Assembly: GCF_964340395.1 (NCBI RefSeq)
Contig: NC_135567.1
Location: 11,716,984-11,776,983, forward strand
Length of the DNA stretch: 60,000 nucleotides
DNA from: Glandiceps talaboti
Lineage: Eukaryota; Hemichordata; Enteropneusta; Spengelidae
Reading direction: 5' to 3'
The stretch's first letter is position 1. Each line of letters begins with the position of its first letter. Below the pieces are notes generated by a model, which saw nothing but the letters and a program-made list of their open reading frames with translations, was not told where the DNA came from and made no database searches. This document shows positions 1-10,860 of this stretch, piece after piece. A program made the translations under genes and the position numbers.

Positions 1-690
1 GTGCTCCCACAGGATCTGTGAAACTGGAAGTGAGGTGTGGGAGCAGCGAGAGATGGAAACCCTGGGACGGAAATTTGATTCATCAGTGTTCAACCACCTA
101 TGAAGAACAAACAACAAGTTTGACTTAATTATTTACATGGTTTCAAGTGTTGACAGTGTGACCGCATGAAACGTGTACCAGTAGTAGAGATGACAGCACT
201 CATGAGTGTATGTATGTATGTATGTATGTATGAGATGACAGCACCCATGATGACAGCACACATCTATGCTATCACCACGCGTCGTCAGAAGGGGGAATCC
301 CCATGCAATTCGTCCCACGTACTTTAGTTAAAGTTTAACACATCATGTCACAAACACGTTGTCAATTTAAAACGTGTTTGTACTGTGTAGTAGACTGACA
401 GATCTGTCGATGACGTCACTATAATCTAAGCATATATTATAGCTAACATATCAATAACATAAATTTGTAAGGGCCCTCTTTTCTGTGCTACAAAGTAATT
501 TATATTTTTCATAGTAACACATTCAACCTGACGTGTTTGATACAATCAAAGGACTATGTTGTAGTTCCAGGTCATCGCATTAGTGTTTTTGCATCGGATT
601 ATTCTTTTGATGGGGACCAAGATTTTATAATACAATCGTTTTTCACTCCTAAATTTTAATCCTAAAATTTGATTTAGACCTTTAATACCC
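1..690. repeat. R1 module, copy a
   Basis: This block recurs, diverged, at 2,625-3,475, 34,075-34,555 and 36,351-37,215. Shared landmarks are the stretch 'caaccacctatgaagaac' and 'accgcatgaaacgtgtacc'. This copy has a short (tgta)n insertion at about 206-231 that the others lack. No coding potential is evident. The window opens inside it, so its true left end is not seen. Confidence 0.75.
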
Positions 691-726
691 CCCCCCCCCC
701 ACCACCACCACCACCATCACCACAAC
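691..726. repeat. Poly-C plus (ACC)n tract
   Basis: A run of about a dozen C is followed by several ACC triplets. The matching place in unit 2 is deleted, so this tract is specific to copy 1. A second C-run lies at about 1,487-1,499. Confidence 0.8.
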
Positions 727-1540
727 CCTCCATTTTCCGATACCCCTGATGGCCAGCATACAAAAGACGCACCTTACCATACACGAAACAAATGCCATAT
801 TGGAGTGAAGTGCTAAAATCTGGTGTATACTGGTTACATAACTTTGGAAATAGTAATTGTAAATGCTATCAAGTTTGCAATTGGTTACATGATAGTGAAA
901 ACAGTATTTAATCATAGCTCAAATGCGTGCTTCTAGTTGATACTGGCTAGCCATATAGCCATATTGTCATAATACGTCACTACGATAAAAAATGGCGTCC
1001 ATTACCAAGGTCATAAGGTCAATTAAAGCATATATGGACACTCTGCTTATTCACATTGCCGAGGGATTTACAGTACATACAGCTTGGCACGCTTACAGAC
1101 AATTCAACTCGGCACGCTTCGTTCCTATCAATATAGTATTTAACCTCTGACAATGTGTCACATATTACCTTTGTTTGTCTCAATGCAAACACTTGTATCT
1201 CTTTCAGGTATAGCAGGGCTACTACTCGACGCAATAATGGCGGCGGTTAGTTGTGATATGAAAGGTCATTTGAGGTCACATTGGCTTGTATTCGGTTAAG
1301 CGTGTACAATTGCCGTTCGAATGTTGTCAGGGATACGAGTGTTTTTACAGTGAAATTACCGTTTAGATTTTTTTTCAAGATTGTTTATTTTAAAAGTTGA
1401 TGAGATATATTTGATTCATTTTGCACAACTTTATAGCCCAATTCTAAAGCGTATCACTTTATCAGGTGAGTAAACCGGATCGGCACCCCCCCCCCCCCCA
1501 TTCACATTGCAGCCTCTATCCGACAAGGTACAAATTATAC
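727..1540. other. No gene seen; matches 34,556-35,337
   Basis: Unique-looking AT-rich DNA shared with unit 2 at several percent divergence. Open frames here are short and are broken or shifted in the other copy. I see nothing that supports a gene. Confidence 0.5.
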
Positions 1541-1834
1541 AGATGTATGTATGTATGTATGTATGTATGTATGTATGTGTGTATATGTTTGTGTATGTAT
1601 GTATGTATGTATGTATGTATGTATGTATGTATGTATGTATGTATGTATGTATGTATGTATGCATGCATGCATGCATGCATGCATGCATGGATGTATGTAT
1701 GTATGTATGTATGTATGTATGTATGTATGTATGTATGTATTATGTATGTATGTATGTATATGTTTGTGTATGTATGTCTGTATGTATGTATGTATGTATG
1801 TATGTATGTATGTATGTATGTATGTATGTATGTA
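1541..1834. repeat. (ATGT)n microsatellite with (ATGC)n core
   Basis: An almost pure tetranucleotide array. ATGT changes to ATGC around 1,660-1,688 and back, with a few interruptions such as gtttgtg. It is open in several frames on both strands only because the 4-bp unit cycles through the three frames without stops, so the Met-Tyr-Val-Cys and His-Thr-Tyr-Ile frames are not genes. Confidence 0.95.
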
Positions 1835-2624
1835 CACATCAAATCTATTTATGTAGCCCACATTGTATAACGCCCTCTAAGCCAAAATCCTTTTATTATC
1901 TCTGCCATTCAACTCAAACATATTTCAAGGACCAAGATAGCCACAATTACGTGGTAGACATAAATGTTAATAATATAATAAAGGTATACATTCGATATTT
2001 TCTGTTCGAAGGTATACACATTTATACATACTTTTACTTCTTAGATAATCAGTGTGGAAAGCCATTCTTTCACATTATAAGTCACGTATTTGTTATTAAC
2101 GTTAGTTGCAAAAAAATTATTCTCCATATGTATTTTCTCTCATTATTCAATGCAAATTATATTCTTTCACTTAAAGCCGCTCTAGCTGCAACTGGGAATT
2201 ATTTTTTCGAAAATATGGTTTGGAACAATAACTTACTCATAATATTGTAAACCATGCACAGTATTCCATCACATGTGGATAACATGGCATTTTTGTAGCT
2301 ATATAGACGATAAATAAAATAAAATCAATTTTGGGGCCCGCACCCAAAATCAGCGCCCTCAACGACGATACGATTAAGCCTGTTTCTGTATTATATATGG
2401 ACAAAATCGACCACTGATTAACATTACAATGTCTAATTATTGGTGTATGAATAGCTTTCATTGAATATATTGATTGTTTGAACTGAAAATGATAATCCAG
2501 CTACAACTATTACAAGTACAGTTTTAACATTGTGATATTTTAAACCGAGCTTTCGCTCAAATTTGAATGTCATTAAATTACATACATATAATATTGACCA
2601 CTAATTAACAGATACAGTGTTTCC
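1835..2624. other. Array-adjacent segment; no gene seen
   Basis: Begins with a boundary sequence ('caaatctatttatgtagccc' then a 'cgccctcta' end) that follows an (ATGT)n array three times, at 1,835, 34,032 and 35,563. The full ~790-bp segment is repeated at 35,563-36,350. At 34,072 it is missing and the boundary joins R1 directly. A plus-strand frame that runs out of the array into this segment is not supported by any recognised domain. Confidence 0.6.
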
Positions 2625-3475
2625 TAGGTTACTACTGTAACTGATTTAATGATTTTAGCAAATCAGAATATAAACGGTCACATCGACAGATTTCTGATAT
2701 ATTCTCAACGTATTGCTTTCAATTGTTTGGGGTATTATGTTGTGAATTGTTCATTGAAGTCATGTTCACTGATAACCGATAAGCCCCTAATTTGTAGAGA
2801 CGTGTGATCCAGCATGATCTGTGAAAATGGAAGTGAGGGTTGAGGGCAGCAAGGGAGGGAAACCCTTAGTCGGATATTGGATTTATCAGTGTTCAACCAC
2901 CTATGAAGAACAAACAACAATTTTGACTTAATCATTTACATGGTTTCAAGTGTTGACAGTGTGACCGCATGAAACGTGTACCAGTAGTAGGGATGTCAGC
3001 ACCCATGTCGATCTATGCTATCATCAAACGTCGTCTGAAGGGGGGGGGATCCCCGTGTATGTTATCCCACGTACTTTAGTTAAAGTTTAACACTACATGT
3101 CACAAACACGTTGTCAATTTGAAACACGTTTGTACCGTAATGTAGACTGATAGAACTGCCGATGACGTAATTATAGTCTACGCATATAGAACAGCTAACG
3201 TATCAATTTATAGCAGAAATTTGTAGTGGACTTCATTTTGTTTATGTCACAGACTAATTTACATTTGTATACAAACACACAACCTGACATGTGAGTGATA
3301 TAAACAAAGGACTGTGTTTCAGAGTCAGGTCATCCAATTAGTGTATCTACATCGAATTATACTTTTGATGGAGACCAATGTTTTATAATGGTCTGCCAAA
3401 TAATCGCTTTTCCACTGTAAGATTTAAATCCTAACATTTCAAGTACGCCTTTATTTTACATTATACCACCCCCAC
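2625..3475. repeat. R1 module, copy b
   Basis: Second copy of R1 in unit 1, starting near 'ctaggttac' and including the 'caaccacctatgaagaac' landmark at about 2,893. Its closest match is 36,351-37,215. No coding evidence. Confidence 0.75.
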
Positions 3476-4980
3476 GTGTGATACAGTGACAGGCTGGTAT
3501 ACACAAGTCTTAGAGCTAAGTACAGTGCCGTACACGAAAGAGAGTGTTCCAAAAATCGAATGTGTACCCAAGTCCGCCCTGACGAAGAATTTATTGATAT
3601 TATATCAAAATGAAATCCTCCAAAATGACAAAGCCAGTGTTCATCTCCGGCAACAAGCGTTTAATGACCGTGTAGTTCTTAACTTTGTTTCCGAGAATCA
3701 GTGTACACAATCCTCGTAAATTACACATTTGCCATTAGAGTCTATGCTAGAGCCTTTGAAGGTGTGCGATGCAAAATTGGTGAATAACTTAACTCTTTCC
3801 CTGGTCCAAAGAATAAAAAAATGCAGGTACATATTCTATCAATCAATCCTCACGCCCGTTCGCGTATTTACATAAGGTGAAAGATCTCTTAAATTGCGCC
3901 ACCACCGTGGTTTTTATGAAATGTAAAGGAATTTGAAGTAAATGTAGTAGACAACTTGCATATGTGACCGCAAATAAAAACAACACGCGACCTGCTCTCA
4001 GACTGATGAAATTAATCATAAACCATCTGAGAAGCGAAAGTATTTCGACAGAACATACCCCAGTATTTAAATTGAAAAAATGGATGAAGGCAAGTACTGG
4101 AATAGGGACATTTTAAAGAAATATCATCGGACAGATTACACTAAAAATAAGAATGATACAATTATTGCTGCTGTCGCTGAAAAAAAATGTACTGCAGGGT
4201 TACTGATCACAGAACAGAAGTTTTTAACTAGCGTCCTCTCTCGTCCAAAAATACAACTTTGACCTTTCACCCCTTTATTGCTCATAGAGAGGTAGAGGTT
4301 AGAACTGGTACGCGTACTATACAGGAGCATATATCGTACAGGCATACACGTATAAGTTACGTTTAGTTATGCGTTCAAACGTGAAAGACGGTGGAATGTG
4401 TACGCATGCGTTGACATCGTGTCTAAAAGGCCAAAGACATAAAGGGATAAACTAGGACAAAATTTAGAGTGGCACAGTGTACTTTATAAATATATCTAAT
4501 TACCTTACCAGACTGCATTCTTAAGACCTCTTTAAAATACCAATGGGTTCGAGGCTGTTCTTATGGATAGAGGTAGATTGTACCATAGAACAGCACCACT
4601 GAAGTGAATGCCCGTAAGGAATTAAGCAATTGAAACATTTGTTTCAATGTTACTCCAGGTGTAATTTGTTAATAACTTTTAAATTCGGCCGTTTAATGTT
4701 AACAAGAATTAATTTAATTGATTTATATCAGTCAAACTATCGAAGGTCAGTATCTAACAGTCACTTCTGAATTTCCTTGTTTACAGAAATCACTTGTAGT
4801 TTTCAAAACTAGTGATGGCGCTCTTTATATTAACTCGAGTATGGGCATGCTGTTTGAGTTCTACTGTCAGTAATAGAAAAGGACATTGATTTTGATCGCT
4901 TTGGTTACCGAGCTTCATCGCTGATGGCTCACTTCATAGCCGAGCGAGATTCTACAATATGGGACAGTGCATAGGTCATT
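3476..4980. other. No gene seen; contains a copy-1-only segment
   Basis: About 620 bp (roughly 3,578-4,198) is absent from unit 2, where the flanks are joined near 37,290. Two small plus-strand frames (3,486-3,719 and 4,080-4,262) each cross a breakpoint of this segment, so they are unlikely to be genes. The rest is shared with unit 2 at about 95 percent by eye. Confidence 0.5.
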
Positions 4981-4982
4981 GG

Positions 4983-5036
4983 TATAAAGAGGATCATGGC
5001 CTCTGTCGACATCAGTGACAGCCACTGGTTGGACTA
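4983..5036 (+). promoter_or_regulatory. Possible TATA core promoter
   Basis: TATAAAG at 4,983-4,989 is followed 8 bases on by an ATG that opens only a 13-codon frame. The same arrangement is kept unchanged in unit 2 at 38,383. A TATA-like match is common by chance in AT-rich DNA; the support is its conservation next to the CCAAT/E2F patch 200 bp downstream. Confidence 0.25.
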
Positions 5037-5189
5037 AAGTTACTCTGAATTTTCATTTTCATCAATTTTTTATATACTTAACATGAATTATGTTATAAAC
5101 GGTTTTCAAGTCATATTTTTTAAGAGATTAACCAAAATACTCTTAGCTAGAGGTTCCATCATGTGATTCTACTACAGAGGTCATATTGC

Positions 5190-5350
5190 TGATCAGCCAA
5201 TCAGCGCAGTTATTTTGTACCAGTCATTGAAGTTGCAGCGCCCCATACTCTCTGCTGGGGGTGGAGGTAATTATCGTGACAACCAATCGTTATTGGTTAC
5301 GTTTTTTGCCGCCTTCTTGCATCGGTTGATATTTTACTGTGGCGGGAAAA
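5190..5350 (+). promoter_or_regulatory. CCAAT/E2F promoter-like cluster
   Basis: A strong NF-Y type box, AGCCAATCAGCG, has its CCAAT at 5,197-5,201. A second CCAAT at 5,283 and an inverted one (ATTGG) at 5,292 form a 7-bp inverted repeat. A consensus E2F site, GGCGGGAAA, lies at 5,341-5,349. Several CCAAT boxes plus an E2F site is the layout of cell-cycle or histone-type promoters in animals. Unit 2 keeps all of them and has a further ATTGG at 38,721. No gene product can be assigned. The promoter function is inferred. Confidence 0.4.
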
Positions 5351-5771
5351 TAGTTAATTGACCAAACCACTAAACAGACAAGATAAGTAAAGTCCCCCGG
5401 ACAGGATGCAGACAAATTCAGTTTTGTGGAAATTTATTGGAATCACCTCGTTGCTCGAGACTGGTACTGTTAGAGTTTTGAGATTGGATCGCCACACCGT
5501 ACCCGGGCATGATCTGATGGTGTAAACGCAGTGTTGCCTGTTTGATGACGCCTACGATTCACCTTTTCCCACCAACCAAAGTTGCAATTCCCAAATGTTT
5601 CCTTTGTATTTAAGCGTGATCTATGAAATTGAACATCAAATCGTATATATATCCGTGCATGGATTATCACCAAAACCTCAACTTCTCGACTCGTTCCAAT
5701 GGATCTAAGAGTCAATGTCATAAACGTGTGCATCACATACGGGTGTCGATAGTTACAAGGCCGCCCGTGCC

Positions 5772-5797
5772 ATGGACGATGTAGGGGAAATCCCCAG
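5772..5797 (+). other. Candidate short first coding exon
   Basis: An ATG in strong Kozak context (gccATGG) opens a frame of 26 nt that ends at a consensus donor, CAG|GTAAGT. Unit 2 has the same length, frame and donor at 39,174-39,199 with two amino-acid changes. It sits about 420 bp downstream of the CCAAT/E2F cluster. I find no convincing second exon, because minisatellite array A begins 440 bp later. It may be the first exon of an unrecognised gene, the 5' end of a non-coding transcript, or chance. Confidence 0.25.
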
Positions 5798-6237
5798 GTA
5801 AGTCGTTCTCTTTGTCAGCTAGCATATAACATGTGTCTAGCAGCCGGGGTGGAGGGGGTGATTGGACAGGAAACTGTCGTGTCTCCTAACTGAAACATAC
5901 ATGTTTGTTGAACTTTATTTTTATTAATTATGGACGACTAACTATGTTGCAAGCGGTCATGTGTTAAGTTACAAACTAAATAATTATCCATTTTGAGGAT
6001 TTAAATACTGGAGTTGCACTTCTGTCGTCAACTTAATTGATCCAAATTTCTGAAACGTTAACTCTAACCCAAATGGTGAAATCATTATGTATATATCAAC
6101 AGAACGATGTGATTAACATACAACAAAATATAAATGTGTATGCTAACGCTTGGACTATATATTTTATTGCCAACTCCGATGTTTGCAACTAGGTCCCATT
6201 TAACTATTCCTAAAAAAACATACCAATAATATATACA
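5798..6237. other. No gene seen
   Basis: AT-rich DNA between the candidate donor and array A, shared with 39,200-39,584. If the candidate exon is real, this would be intron. Confidence 0.5.
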
Positions 6238-9200
6238 GCATTGTACGGTGAGAGGGGTGATTGTTATAGTGTACGACACTGTACGGTGAGAGGGTGGCTG
6301 TTGTATTGCACAACACTGTACGGTGAGAGGGGTGGTTGTTGTAGTGCACAACACAGTAGGGTGAGATAGGCAGTTGTACTGCATGACATGGTATGGTGAG
6401 AGGGGAGGTTATTTGTAGTGCTCGACACTACGGTGAGAGGGGTGGTTGTTGTAGTGCACTACACTGTACGGTGAGAGGGGTGGTTGTTGAAGTGCACAAC
6501 ACTGTATGGTGAGAGGGATGGTTGTTGTAATACACGACATTGAGTTGTGAGAGGGTTGGTTGTTGTAATGCACGTCGCATTCGGTGAGAGGAGTAGTTTT
6601 TGTAGTGCACAACACTGTATGGTGAGAGGGGTGTTTTTGTAGTGCACAACACTGTATGATGAGTGGGGTGGTTGTTGTAGTGCACGACACTGTATGATGA
6701 GAGGGGTGGTTGCTGTAGTGTACGACACTCTACGGTGAGAGGGTGGTCGTTGTAGTGCAATACATTGTATGGTGAGAGGGTGGTTGTTGTAGTGTACAAC
6801 ACTGTATAGTGAGAGGGGTGGTTATTGTAGTGCACGGCACTGTATGATGAGAGGGTCAGCTGTTATATAGTGCACAACACCGTACCGTGAGAGGGTGGTT
6901 GTTGTAGTGCACGACACTGTATGGTTAGAAGGGTGGTTGTTGTAGTGCATGAAACTGTACCGTGAGAGGGGTGGTTGTTGTAGTGCACGACACTGTATGG
7001 TGAGAGGGTTGGTTGTTGTGGTGCACGACAATGTAAAGTGAAAGGGGTTGTTGTTGTAGTATACAACACGTTACGGTGAGAGGGGTGGCTGTTGCAGATC
7101 ATGAAGCTGTTATGTGAGAGGGATGGATGTTGTAGTGCACAACACTGTATGGTGAGAGGGGCAGCTGTTGTACTGCATGATAAGGTGCAGTGAGAGGGGA
7201 GTTTTTTTTGTGTAGTGCTCGACACAGTACAGTAAAAGGGTTGGTTATTGTAGTGCACGACACTACAGTGAGAGGGGTGGTTGTTGTAGTACAAGACACT
7301 GTATGGTGGGAGGGATGGTTTTTGTAATGCACGTCACTGTACGGTGAGAGGGGTGGTTGGTGTAGTGCGCGATACTGTAGGTTGAGAGACAGTTGTACTG
7401 CATGACATGGTATGGTGAGAAGGGAGATTTTTTGTAGTGCTCGACACTATGGTGAGAGGGGTGGTCGTTGTAGTGCACAACACTGGACGATGAGAGGGAT
7501 GGTTGTTGTAGTAAACGACACTGTACAGTGAAAGGGGTGGTTATTGTAGTGCACGACAATACGGTGAGAGGGGTGATTGTTGTAGTGCACAACACTGTAC
7601 GGTGAGAGGGGTGGTTGTTGTAGTGCACAACACTGTACGGTGAGAAGAATGGTTGTTGTAATACACGACATTGAATTGTGAGAGGGGTGGTTATTGTAAT
7701 GCACGTCGCATTCGGTGAGAGGAGTAGTTTTTGTAGTGCACAACACTGTATGGTGAGAGGGTGGTCGTTGTAGTGCAATACATTGCATGGTGAGAGGGTG
7801 GTTGTTGTAGTGTACAACACTTTATGGTGAGAGGGGTGGTTGTTGTAGTGCACGACCCTGTATAGTGAGAGGGGTGGTTATTGTAGTGCACGGCACTGTA
7901 TGGTGAGAGGGTCGGCTGTTATAGTGCACGACACCGTACCGTGAGAGGGGTGGTTGTTGTAGTGAAAGACACATTATGGTGAGAGGGTTGGTTTTTGTGG
8001 TGCACGACAATGTAAAGTGAAAGGTGTTGTTGTTGTAGTGTACAACACGTTACGGTGATAAGGGTGGCTGTTGCAGAGCATGAAGCTGTAATGTGAGAGG
8101 GATGGATGTTGTATTGCACAACACTGTATGGTGAGAGGGGCAGCTGATGTACTGCATGGTAAGGTGCAGTGAGAGGGGAGTTTTTTGTAGTGCTCGACAC
8201 TGCACAGTAAAAGGGTTGGTTATTGTAGTGCACTTCACTACAGTGAGAGGGGTGGTTGTTGTAGTGCAAGACACTGTATGGTGGGAGGGATGGTTGTTGT
8301 AATGCAAGTCACTGTATGGTGAGAGGGGTTGTTATTGTACTGCCCGACACTCTACTGTGAAATTGGTGGTTATTGTAGTGCACGACACTCTGTGGTGAGA
8401 GGTGTGGTTGTTGTAGTGCATGACACTGTACGGTGAGAGGGATGGTTGTTGTAGTGCACGACACTGTATGGTGAGAGAGGCAGATGTTGTACTGCATGAC
8501 ATGGTATGGTGAGAGGGGAGGTTTCTTGTAGTGCTCAACACTACAGTGAGAGGGGTGGTTGTTGTAGTGCAAGACACTATATGGTGAGAGAGGTGGTTGT
8601 TGTAGTGTACGACACTGTATGGTGAGAGGGTGGCTGTTATAGTGCACGACACCGTACCGTGAGAGGGGTGGTTGTTGTAGTGAAAGACACATTATGGTGA
8701 GAGGGATGGTTATTATAGTGCACGACACTGTATGGTGAGAGGGGTGGTTGTTGTAGTGCATGAAACTGTACCGTGAGAGAGGTGGTTGTTGTAGTGCACG
8801 ACACTGTATGGTGAGAGGGTTGGTTTTTGTGGTGCACGACAATGTAAAGTGAAAGGTGTTGTTGTTGTAGTGTACAACACGTTACGGTGATAAGGGTGGC
8901 TGTTGCAGAGCATGAAGCTGTAATGTGAGAGGGATGGATGTTGTATTGCACAACACTGTATGGTGAGAGGGGCAGCTGATGTACTGCATGATAAGGTGCA
9001 GTGACGGGAGTTTTTTGTAGTGCTCGACACTGCACAGTAAAAGGGTTGGTTATTGTAGTGCACTACACTACAGTAAGAGGGGTGGTTGTTGTAGTGCAAG
9101 ACACTGTATGGTGGGAGGGATGGTTGTTGTAATGCAAGTCACTGTATGGTGAGAGGGGTTGTTATTGTACTGCACGACACTCTACTGTGAAATGGGTGGT

Positions 9201-9650
9201 TATTGTAGTGCACGACACTCTGTGGTGAGAGGTGTGGTTGTTGTAGTGCATGACACTGTACGGTGAGAGGGGTGGTTGTTGTAGTGCACGACACTGTATG
9301 GTGAGAGGGGCAGCTGTTGTACTGCATGACATGGTATGGTGAGAGGGGGGGGGTTTCTTGTAGTGCTCAACACTACAGTGAGAGGGGTGGTTGTTGTAGT
9401 GCAAGACACTATATGGTGAGAGGGGTGGTTGTTGTAGTGTACGACACTGTATGGTGAGAGGGGTGGCTGTTGTAGTGCACGATGCTGTAATATTAGAGGG
9501 ATGGTTGTTGTAGTGCACAACACTGTATGACGAGAGGTGTGGTTGTTGTAGTGTATGATACTGTATGGTGAAATTGGCAGTTGTTGTAGTGTACGACATG
9601 GTATGGTAAGAGGGGCAGTTGTCGAAGTGCTCGAAACGCATAGTCATTAT
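6238..9650. repeat. 38-bp minisatellite, array A (copy 1)
   Basis: About 90 head-to-tail units of 38 bp. Each has a G-rich half (GGTGAGAGGGGTGG), a 'ttgttgtagtgcac' middle and a 'gacactgtat' end. The plus strand is strongly G-over-C. There is a higher-order period of about 0.83 kb (compare 7,985 onward with 8,818 onward), and further related blocks around 6,370, 7,390, 8,490 and 9,320. All three minus-strand frames lack stops, because 38 is not a multiple of 3 and the unit has no minus-strand stop, so the long Thr/His/Ser/Pro frames are artefacts. Unit 2 has only about half as many units. Confidence 0.95.
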
Positions 9651-9759
9651 AGAAAGTTTGAATAGTAAAGTTATCAAAAAAAAAGTTTGCTTCTCACCAC
9701 GTCCACCACCTCGAGGGAAGGAAATACTCATCAGTTACTATCCACTGTATATACCAGTG

Positions 9760-9832
9760 GGCACGTTTGCTCAGTGGGTCAGAGCACTCTGACTAGTGTT
9801 TAGGGGACGTGGATTCAATTCCTACACGTATC
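9760..9832 (+). pseudogene. tRNA-like fossil (tRNA pseudogene or SINE head)
   Basis: A 73-nt stretch folds partly like a tRNA. The acceptor pairs at 6 of 7 positions (one G-T). The D stem GCTC/GAGC is perfect. The B box GATTCAATTCC is close to the RNA polymerase III consensus. The T stem has one mismatch and one wobble, and the anticodon stem is poor (two mismatches, no U33). So it is probably not a working tRNA. The unit 2 copy at 41,587 has a better A box (GCTCAGCTGGTCAGAGC). Confidence 0.45.
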
Positions 9833-10416
9833 AATTTTCTTTCCTGACATACAATACATTTTAGTCATCAATGACTATAAATAAAATATTGCTATCAATT
9901 TAAAAATGCTGCCTTCGACTGACTCATATGATACAATGTTGCTATGAGATTGATTATTTCAAACTGTTTGTCGAACCAATACCCTACATCTAATAAACTC
10001 CCCTGGCTATGTAAAATAAGTGTTAGGCAAATATTGCGAGATGACATTTGGATTGTTTACTAGTCCAGTCCAACTGAACTGGCAAAATTGTGTTTGAATG
10101 ATGATGTCACTGTCATGTATACAGCTGCTAGTCTCAGAACAACAGTTTGCTCGTTTGTATGAGTGAGATACACATTAAGAGTGCGCATGCGTAAATAAAC
10201 TGGTCCCTGGACGGGGTCAATACAAGGTGAAATAAAGTATATTATGTATTACCGGTATCAAACTAGGATTCTAATCTCAAATTTAAACTGAGAGATAATT
10301 CGTATTGATGTACGATTATTTCTATATTCGTGCTCTGGAATACAACTTAATAAGAACCGATCTGAAACCATTTAATCTGGGTTTTTTATCATTTCTTCAC
10401 ACACCTCATGCAAATA
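9833..10416. other. No gene seen
   Basis: Single-copy sequence within the unit, between array A and block a. It includes the palindrome-like GCGCATGCG at 10,183. It is shared with 41,660-42,204, where a 12-bp direct repeat (acacattaagat) has been gained. Confidence 0.5.
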
Positions 10417-10860
10417 AGGTGTAAAAATAGAATTTTGTGTAAAAAGTGATTCAAACATCTTAATATCCTAAACTAGTGGGCTAATTGAACTGACGTTTGT
10501 TGTGTAGGTGTGTGGGGATAAGCAGATATAAGTTTGACTTTGTCATTAATATGCAAATGAAGTCTAAACATATATTTTTTGGTAAAAATCTTTCAAAACT
10601 TCTCTCTTCCAAAACTACTGTACCAATTTAGTTGAAATGAGTTGTGTAAGTGTCTTGTGATATGCAGATATGTCTATTCGAGACAAATTGACTGGGTCAT
10701 TAGGATAGAAATTAGAATTGTTTAGAAAAAAAAATTAAGATTTTTTTTTTCTCCAATATTACGTGGCCAATTTAGTTGAATTTCTTGTGTAGCTGTTTTG
10801 GGATGAGCAGATTATTTTGTTTTACAGAGAAGTTCATTAGGTTATTATTCTGAAAATAAG
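10417..10860. repeat. ~142-bp tandem repeat, about three copies
   Basis: The phrase 'ttgtgtaggtgt', then 'gcagatat', then 'cattaatatgcaaat' recurs at about 10,497, 10,641 and 10,783, a spacing near 142 bp, with growing decay. Block b has two related copies at about 15,748 and 15,899. It looks like a dispersed satellite-like or transposon-derived family. No coding evidence. Confidence 0.65.

Noticed and set aside
1431-2250. Long frames rich in Met-Tyr-Val-Cys or His-Thr-Tyr-Ile in the (ATGT)n arrays (also at 20,605, 32,818, 33,500, 35,190, 52,331)
   Set aside because: A 4-bp repeat with no stop in its cycle is open in all frames. The frames follow the array, not a gene.
3486-3719. 77-codon plus-strand frame
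   Set aside because: Crosses the breakpoint of a segment missing in unit 2; no domain.
4080-4262. 60-codon plus-strand frame
   Set aside because: Lies across the right breakpoint of the copy-1-only segment and has no recognisable family.
6238-9650. CRISPR-like appearance of regular repeats
   Set aside because: There are no unique spacers between repeats; units are contiguous variants of one 38-bp sequence, and the context is animal DNA.
6085-9731. Minus-strand Thr/His/Pro-rich frames in array A, and the same in 13,335-15,515, 39,517-41,536 and 45,139-47,311
   Set aside because: Product of a stop-free 38-bp unit. Overlapping frames in all three phases, frequent unit indels, and no start, leader or domain.
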